Source: Gyrodactylus bullatarudis
Lineage: Eukaryota > Platyhelminthes > Monogenea > Gyrodactylidea > Gyrodactylidae
Length of the DNA: 64,000 bases
Reading direction: 5' to 3'
NCBI GenBank assembly: GCA_012064415.1
Contig: SSNU01000126.1
Span: 35,642-99,641 of the forward strand
A program made the translations under genes and the position numbers. Shown here one piece after another: positions 49,101 to 58,100 of the stretch. Below the pieces are notes generated by a model, which saw only the letters and a list, made by a program, of their open reading frames with translations, was not told where the DNA came from and did no database searches. The first letter of the stretch is position 1. The number at the start of each line of letters is the position of its first letter.

Positions 49101-52100
49101 TCTTAACTCTAGGGTGACACATTTAAATTTACTTAAGCAAGAGACAAATTCCCAGTTATTGTGGAGTGTTAGGCAACGATCTATTTCTTTTTCGATTGTT
49201 CAGACAGCTTACCACTAGCATATTTAATTCTTCTCTTGTTGATTGGAAATAATTTTGTTGAGAATAAACTTTCCTTTTCATTTCTTATGAATAAAACATG
49301 AAGGGGATTGGTAGAGTGAACTATTTTTCTTTATTACAACAAAAAAAGATTTTAAACTGGATCTTGTTATTCAATATTGGGATTAACCTGATCAATTTTA
49401 TAATTATCCGAAGAAATAAATTTAGTGATGAGCAGATCGATCAAAATGATATGTTTCTAGAATTTTTATGAGAACTATGAAATTAAGATTCTTAAGCATC
49501 GAGGATATAATATTAATAATTTTGCTATTCAAAATCGAATGATAATTTTTTACTATATAATGCTATATTTTACTATTTTTTGGGTTTTACTCTTTTCAGA
49601 TAAATGGTGCCATGAAAACAAGTCCAAGTTGTATTGACTAATACAGTAGTATACAGTACGACCTGAGACTTATCTGTCAAAAATAACCCTTTCCTCTCTG
49701 CCCCTTTTTAAAAACTGAAATAAATATGCAAGATTACTAACAAGTAACAATATTTAACACAAAAACACCTTAAAATTAAATTTATAAAATAAATATACGA
49801 TAGAGAATCAACCATGTAAAATACTGTAAGAAAATCCGCCCTAAAACTCCAAATCAATTGAGGTACGATCGGCTGCAGGAATTTTTATATCAATTGAAAA
49901 AGTCAATCGAGTTCAGAACTTCACTTTCCTTTTTTAAAAAGGGATGCAAAAAAATCTAAAATCTTTTTCACGTTTAAATTCATGAGAAGATTAATACAAA
50001 TATCCTTTAACTCTGTTACAAAGGAAACGATTTCAAATTGTTTCAGAGCATCTGTAACCTCGTTAGACAAATCCCAGGTGTTAACAGGTTTAATGAAAAG
50101 ATTTAATGAAAATATGCAACGTTTTAACTTTTACACTTTACGTATCTTGAGATAGTTTGATGAATCATTTGTTTTTTTGGAGGTAGTCGACAAGCCTTTT
50201 TTACATAGGAGAGGAAAAATGTGTTAAATTTTGTTACTTGTTAGTAATCTTGCATATTTATTTCAGTTTTTAAAAAGGGGCAGAGAGGAAAGGGTTATTT
50301 TTGACAGATAAGTCTCAGGTCGTACTGTATCTACATTTGATTCATGCTGTTTCTAAAGCGTTTCAATCTCGTAACAAGCCTCGTTGTTGTAAATTTTATA
50401 TTTCGTCATGTTTAAAAAGATTATTAACAGTTGTTATAAATGGGATATGGTTCTATATTAAAACTTTAATAGACCGCAAAGGTTTATAACAAAAATTCAG
50501 CTACAGCTAGACCTGTGACTTATGAACCAAAAATTACCCTATTTAATTTAGTTTTCGAAATCATCATCATACTTATGAGTAGGGTTTCTGTATAAACATT
50601 CAATTTTCTGAGCAAAAATAATAACTTTCATTCTATCCATCGAACTTTAATCGATGTTTTCGATCAAAATACCACTGAGAAAAAATTTATATTCTAATGC
50701 AGAGACTTTATCTGACCCTTACACAGAATTTTTAATATTGACAATCAGATTGTATTAAAGAATGTCAAGATTGTAACACCTATATCACCTGTTATCTGTA
50801 GAGTCTCAGTGTAATAGATAAAGTCTACATTAAAAATCTAGACAAGATCAAATGAAATTATAAATAGAACTAGATCTGATTATCGCAAGTATAAACAAAT
50901 GAATCAACATGGAAAAATCAAGTACTTTTATCAAATATTTTTCTATGAAATTTTGCTCTAAGCTTTTCGTGAAGTTCGCCTTACATAGGTCGATTATAAT
51001 AATTATTCAAATTCGGAAATTCTTAGTTATTAAGCAGGTCCAAACATTATCACATAATTTATTTCATAATTCACGCTAAAAAAATCTCAAAAATTCTCTA
51101 AGAGATATCTAAACTCGGATAAAATAACCAATATTGGTTTTCATCTACTTATTAGTAGATGGGAAATTCAATAGAAAATCTCAGTTATATAATCTTTTAC
51201 TCTAATGTTTTTCTTATCGTCTCGATAGGCTTAATGAGGATTCCTCATTTAGGAATAAACCAATAAGTTTCAGTAATCTTATAAAAAAAATGGGGTTTCA
51301 TGTATTTTCCTAGACTAAATTCAAAGTTATAATTTATCAGAACCCAAGATTTGTGTAGCTCAGCAATTCCTAAAAGAAGTTAATTATCATTCTATTCATT
51401 TTGTAGGTAAAAGGTTTAAAATTTTAACAAGAAATAGATCAATTTAATAATAAAAGCCTTTCTCCAAAGAATCCTTAGATAGCTTCTTCAATTAGATTTC
51501 ATGCAAAAACTTCAACTCGATCAGTCGAAACGAATCATGATAATTATTTATAGTCGAAAAGGCCTAATGTATACAGTATACTTGAGTAAGTTAAGAGACA
51601 CAACCTGTTGTAGATCAAATTTTCTTGTAAAGATTCATCAATCTGACTAGCTGGGCTACGCTACGATAAAGGCGTATTATGTTAAAACTATTTTTCAATG
51701 AATCGATGACTGGTGAATATTTAGATCAGTAGTTGAGAAAAATTATAAAGTCTGAAATATTTATTCAAGGAAATCGATAAAAATTGCACTACAATACATG
51801 ATTTTCTGAACAAAGTATCTATCTTAAATTTACATCTGTTTTGTAATTTCATGTCTGTGAATAAATTTTAAAAAATTCAATTATCTCACCTCACATTATG
51901 ATAAGCATTTGAAATTAAAATCTAAAGAATGATTAGTAAACAAAGGGAGCTTGCCAAGGGCTATTTTGGATCTTGAATGATTACATTTTTAGATTAGAAA
52001 ACAAGAGAGAATCTTAGGAAATTTTGAAATAGTTTTAGAAAATAAATAGTTTTACGTTTTAAGGGGCCAAATAAACATTTAAGATACTGGATGATTTTGT

Positions 52101-55100
52101 TCAACTTTTTAATTTCCCTATCTTTTATACTTTTCCTTTAAAACAATAATTTGAGTCCTATTTCAAGATTGCATTTATCGGATTAATTGACTGCGATTAT
52201 CAAATTTTAACACAATATAAAGTTATCATCAATGCAATGTATTTAAAATTTTTGCATAACAGAAAGGAATCAAAACTGAATTTAATTTCAGGGGTCCTCA
52301 AATCAAATGTAAAAATGTGAATTTCTTTGAGGATCATCAGTAGTGTCACTCACTGAAGATTATATGAGCAATTTTTCTCAACACAGGGATTTGGTTTGTA
52401 AAAGTTTACAAAGAATTTCTCTTTTCACCCATACATCTATCCTGTCATCCTCATGATTTTTGTAAAAAATAGAAAAACTAGAAATTGAAGCAGTATGATC
52501 TTCCTGTCTAAGATGTCTTGTCATAGCTGTGTTCTTTTTCAAATAATCACTTGATCTTATCCTATAGATATAAAAAAGTAGCCAAAATTACATGGGAATA
52601 TGCAAGTAACCAGTTTTGCAAATACCTCCATTAAAATGTTCATGTCTTTATGGAGTATTTTGTCGAAATCAATTCATCAGTTTATTACAGGTTATCTTGT
52701 TTTTATGCATGTATGAATAAAACCTGTCCAAATTTAGGATAATCTTTATTAAACTTTTCTAATGTAATACCGCCTCATCATATGAAAGTTTTTAATACTA
52801 TTAAAGATAAAATAAAGTTTCCTATGTGTATTTTCCTCGGTTAATTTTCATGTCTTGCTTGGACGAATAATAATATCATACTATTGATACTCGATTTCTA
52901 TTGGTCAGAAAGAAGCTTTCTAAAGCTTTCTTCCAGAATCTATGTAAATTTAGTACTATGAATCTACAGTTTAGAAATATTTCCATCATTAAACTTGCTT
53001 TCAAAACTAGAAACGGAAGAAAAATACGAAGAAGACGACAATTCATCTCCCGTGTTACCAGACTTAAGTTCAGAGAATAATTTTGATTTTTATGCCAACG
53101 AAGCCACAAACGTAGAAGAATTTCCCTTCCTAAACAATATCGAGGAAGAAGAGTTGGAACCAATGACTACAACAAACCTCGGATGTAGACCCTTGAATGA
53201 TCCGATATTGAATTTTGACACATCAGATACCGAACCTCTATTCATTCCATTCAACTCGGCCCAGATAATCAACTTGAATTGCCGAAGTCTTCTGTGTAAG
53301 TGTACCGATTCGGGTGGATGGTTATGCTCAGATTATTGCCCATTATGTTCGAATGATGAACAGGATAGTATCGAGGAAATGAATTCTTTCCTTTCAAGCA
53401 GTCAAAGGGACAAAAACGGCTGTTGCCTTCCATGTGAGTAGTTTTTGCCTTTTAACAAGACCTTCTTTCAAACTAACTAAAGTCTTTTCTTTAGTCATTT
53501 TTAAAGAAAGCAATATATGTAGAAAAATTTCGAATTTTCATAATTTTAAGCCAAGCAGTTCTTCAGGCAGCAGGTCTTAAATGATAAACTATACAAAAGT
53601 CGTGTATTTCACCGTATTTGATTAGAATAATTTCATTTACTTTTACATGTCAGTGTAAGGAAATTCTCCTGCGCCAGCCCCAACAGCTTGAAAAAGAGAA
53701 TTTTTCCCTTTTGCTCAGGTTTCTAAACCAGAAGAGAAGTTTGACACGACGAGTTATGTAGAGTATTTTGCAGATTATTTTCATTTGCGAGTATTTGGTA
53801 AACATTTTAGAGCAAAAATAAGAGTTAAAATTTCATAAAACACGAATTCAGATATTTCTCGAAATCCACACGTTGAACAATTCAAAATTTTAGAATCATT
53901 CTAAAGTTTTCAGGAGCATATGAGAACTTTCTAAGTTGTATCTTCGTAATCCACTTGTCAAAACTCAAATAAAGTATCGAAACTCGAGTGACTTTTTTTA
54001 TTTTCCAATATTCCAAATTAGGGATCCACTTTATTCATCACTTGAAGGAAAATTAAAATTTGAGATTAGAATAAAAACAGTTTTGACTCACACAATACAG
54101 TATTCTTTTTCCAACGTGAGATTTCTCAAGAAACTTGGTTGGTTTTTTCACCAAATTTTCATTTTTTATTAATGACCTGGAATTGCTTCTTAAATTCACA
54201 ATCGGTTATCTTAATAATTAATTGCAATTGAAGAATATATTGAAACGATTATTTATTTCCTTTATTAGCATCCGAACTTTGAACTGAAATTTTTTGTTGA
54301 TTGCAAAGTAAGAGAGTGATCAAAAGTTGATTTTCAGGATCACAATAAGATAAAAAAGCCAAATATCGCCGAAAAATTTTCGAAAGATCAACCATTTTTG
54401 AGGGATTTCGATTTGTGGAAATTTCATTGATTTTCCAGTAGTGAAAATGATAAAAAAATCGAAATTCGACTCCCTAACGATAATCAAGTTATGCATTAGA
54501 ACAGATTCAGCATATTCGGCTTTCTTGTCTTATTGTGATCCTGAATATCAAACTTTGATCACTAGAGATACAACAAATTTCTCAACCTATTTAAAAAACC
54601 TATTTAAATGATAGTGCTATGAGTTCATAACATTATTTTATATGAGATCAAGTATCAAAATGCTTGTCCGTGATAATATTCAAGCTTAAAAATCAGACTT
54701 TTTCAAAAATGCCGCTAGATTTTCGATGAATTTTTACTACGTTTTCAGTAAAATTTTTAATATCTTTTTTGCTGATAAAGCTTCAAGGGGTTTTTTCAAT
54801 GAAAACAATAATCAAGAGGATTTGGGAAAAATGGGTAGTTCACGACAATACATGGGATTGCAAACCAATTTTCAGTTATTTCTCACACTTCATTGTTATC
54901 AAAATTATATATGGAAATTTCACGGAAAACTTTGATTTAAAAAAAGATTAAAATTCGTTGCATCTCTATTGATCACTCTCTTGCTTTGAAATCAATAAAA
55001 AAAATTTCAGAATTTTTTTCTTCAACTCGTAAAAGTGGCCAACATGAGTAGGATTAGAATTTTTGATGATAAAATCGAGTTTTTCTTGAATATCATAGAT

Positions 55101-58100
55101 TCCCAACTTTATATCAATTAGCTTTAATTTCAGGTTCCAATTAATGGTAGTATCAGTCATAAAATAAATAAATTACGACAATAGCGTGATCTTGTTCAAT
55201 TTCATTTCTTTTCTCTTGTGTAATTAAACTAGCAGTTGGGAAATTTAAAAAGAATTGAATGATTGATTTAAAATATGAATTTTTCTTTATACAAATTAAA
55301 CATAATTTCAAGAGGAAATCTGTTTCTTATTAAGTTATGTTATTTCGGTGATGCTTATATAAATTCTATTCTTTTAAAATTCAAAATTTGTCAAAGATGA
55401 TCTGCTTTTTGTGTGTTGGGGTTACAATGTATTTGTTAGATTACTAAAAAATCTCTTTATCATTTTACTACAGTTGATCTCATGAAACTTGGTACAAGAA
55501 AAATTAAAACATGTGGATAAAATAACCACAAATGACCACTAGGTTATTAACAAGAATTTAGAAACATGTATAAATAGGGTTTTACCAGTGAATTTCTTCC
55601 TGTACCTATTAGTTTATTCATTCTTGCGTGTAGCATATTTCTAAAATTTGTATTGTATTTTCAAAATTTCTATTTGTTAATAAGAAAATATGGGAATCTC
55701 ACAAGAATTCTAATAATATATTAATGTACTTTTTCCATTATGCATTACGAAACATTAAAAAGTATATCTTTATCTGCAGCAATATTCAAGTCCAGATTGG
55801 CTTCATTAAAGTTATGTACAAATCATTTTATAATTATACTACTATTATTCTAGCTTCTATTTGATCAGACATAAATAAAAGAATTTTGTACCTTTTTTGG
55901 AATTTTTATACACATACAGATAGACGAAACCTTTTTATTTCTAATTGATTTGTTTATGTCTCTCTTGTAATTTCCCTTCTTAACTCTGATTGGCTTTCCT
56001 TTTATCTATTTGAAATAGAAATTTGTAAAGTCAAAAATTTAGTTTTATTCCCACTGAGACTTTGAAGTTAGAGATTTTCGTTTTTAATTATTTTTCTATT
56101 TCAACTTTAAGCATAATTTTCGAAGAGCTTTTTACGCTTTTGATACACCAATGACTACTGTATTGAGATAATTTTATTTGTTACAATGTGCTTAAATAGG
56201 CATAAAATTGAATTGAAGTCGAAGATTTTCGAAGTAAATTTTCGACTTAGCCTTTAAATAGCTCAGAAACTAGATGAGTCAAGGGAAAGTACTCCTTTGT
56301 TAAGAATTTAATCTTAAACAAGATGATGTCATTTCTATCTTTCTATCTCATCCATGTTTTTCTCTATTGAAAGGCAAAGCACTCCAAGTCAGGTTTTCAG
56401 CTTTCACCTGACGATAATAATTTAGAAGACAATAATTTCAGCCAATCAAAACTCGAATACATTTTTAATCCATTAAACCTCTGCGTAAGATTTATGCTTG
56501 TGATAAAATTCTCGGTTATGTGAGGAAGCTTTTGATAATGTCTATGAAATCAGAAAATTGTACTTTTCTATATAGACGATTAAAGCACAAAATTTCATCT
56601 TTGCTTAAATACTCTTTCTACCTATTTGTATCTGTGAATATTTTAGGAATAAATAAATCTGGCTCCTGTTTTAATCTCTGTTTTTAAGAAAGATCCCTTT
56701 CAAAACTCAAGTCAAGAGTTGGGAAGTACACTGATGAAAGTTGCTGAAATTTTTTCTTCTTCTAGACTTCTTCTTCTACTTTTTAGCAAATCCCATTTTA
56801 ATGAGTTGTGACATCTTCAATTAAGGATCTAATTCAAGCTGTTCATTTCTAATTAGTTCCATTTGTTCTTACTTTAGTCTGTAGACTCTTATCGCCTTTG
56901 ATAGCTTTAACTATTTGAGCAAAGTGCATTGAAGAAACTACCTTTCTTGAATGTTTGATCATTTCAGCTGGTTCCTCAATAGCAGACTAGAGTAAATTTT
57001 ACCCTGTAAAATGCAATTATTCATTTTTAGCAACTCTAATGATTCAAAGCATCAGATCGTTTCAATTCTATCCTACTAAAATTTAATACAAAGAGGCTGA
57101 TCTACTATGATTACTTCATTTGACATAATTTTTTTTAAATTTCAAATTCTATGCTTGGAAAAAAATATCCTAGTTTTTAATTAAAGTATTCAAAGATATC
57201 TTTTGTATCTTCTTCATTATTATCTCTATAGAAAAGTAAATCTATTCTTTCTGTGATAACATTCTCTTTGTCTAACTCGCCTTTTAGTAAAATTTTTATC
57301 AGAAATTGTCTATAGAATGATAAAAATTTATTCATGAGATGTACTGATTATTTTCAAATGAAACTTTTAGACCTGAGCTAAAAGTAATAGTAGCACAGTC
57401 TAGTAAAATTTTGACAAAATTTGAAATTTTCCAACGTGTAAATTTCGAGATATATTCAAATTTGTGTTTGATTGAATTTTTGCTTGAAGAGTTAATTGTA
57501 TTTCTCGCATTATAACTTTGAAAATGATCTGCAAAACATTCTCGTAAATTTTCATAACCGTCCGAGAATCCCCTTCAAGCTCCAGTGGGTCTTAGTTAAT
57601 TTGCTCAAGAAACTGAAAATAATTTTCGTTAGGATCTAAACTCATGAGGAAGGTTTAGAGAAAACAAGCGTATATTATAGTGATAAACGTTATATTTCGC
57701 CGGGTCTCTTCAGACTCTACCCCGGTAACGTTTATATACTTTTACAATGCAAATATTTTGAGGCCTTCCATTGGTCCATCTATTAATTTTGTTTCAGCTT
57801 TGAATTGGGGGGGGGGTCGGTAGGAACACTCTGATCATAATTAACTACTTTTGTCTCTTCACAAAGCGATCGATTGTTTGTTGCCCACTGTCTCTACGTC
57901 GTTTTCTTTTTGCTTTTTCACAACTTTTCTTTTCAATAATTACAGGTTGGGACATAATTGGATTATCAACTATCGTTGACTTCTCTTTGATTTCATTTGT
58001 ATCCAAATCTGTAACTGTTTCTGGGGCACTGCTAGGAAATAATTTATTCTAATATTTTTTCGAATGAACTATGACTCGTTTTTGCAAAATTATAAAAATT

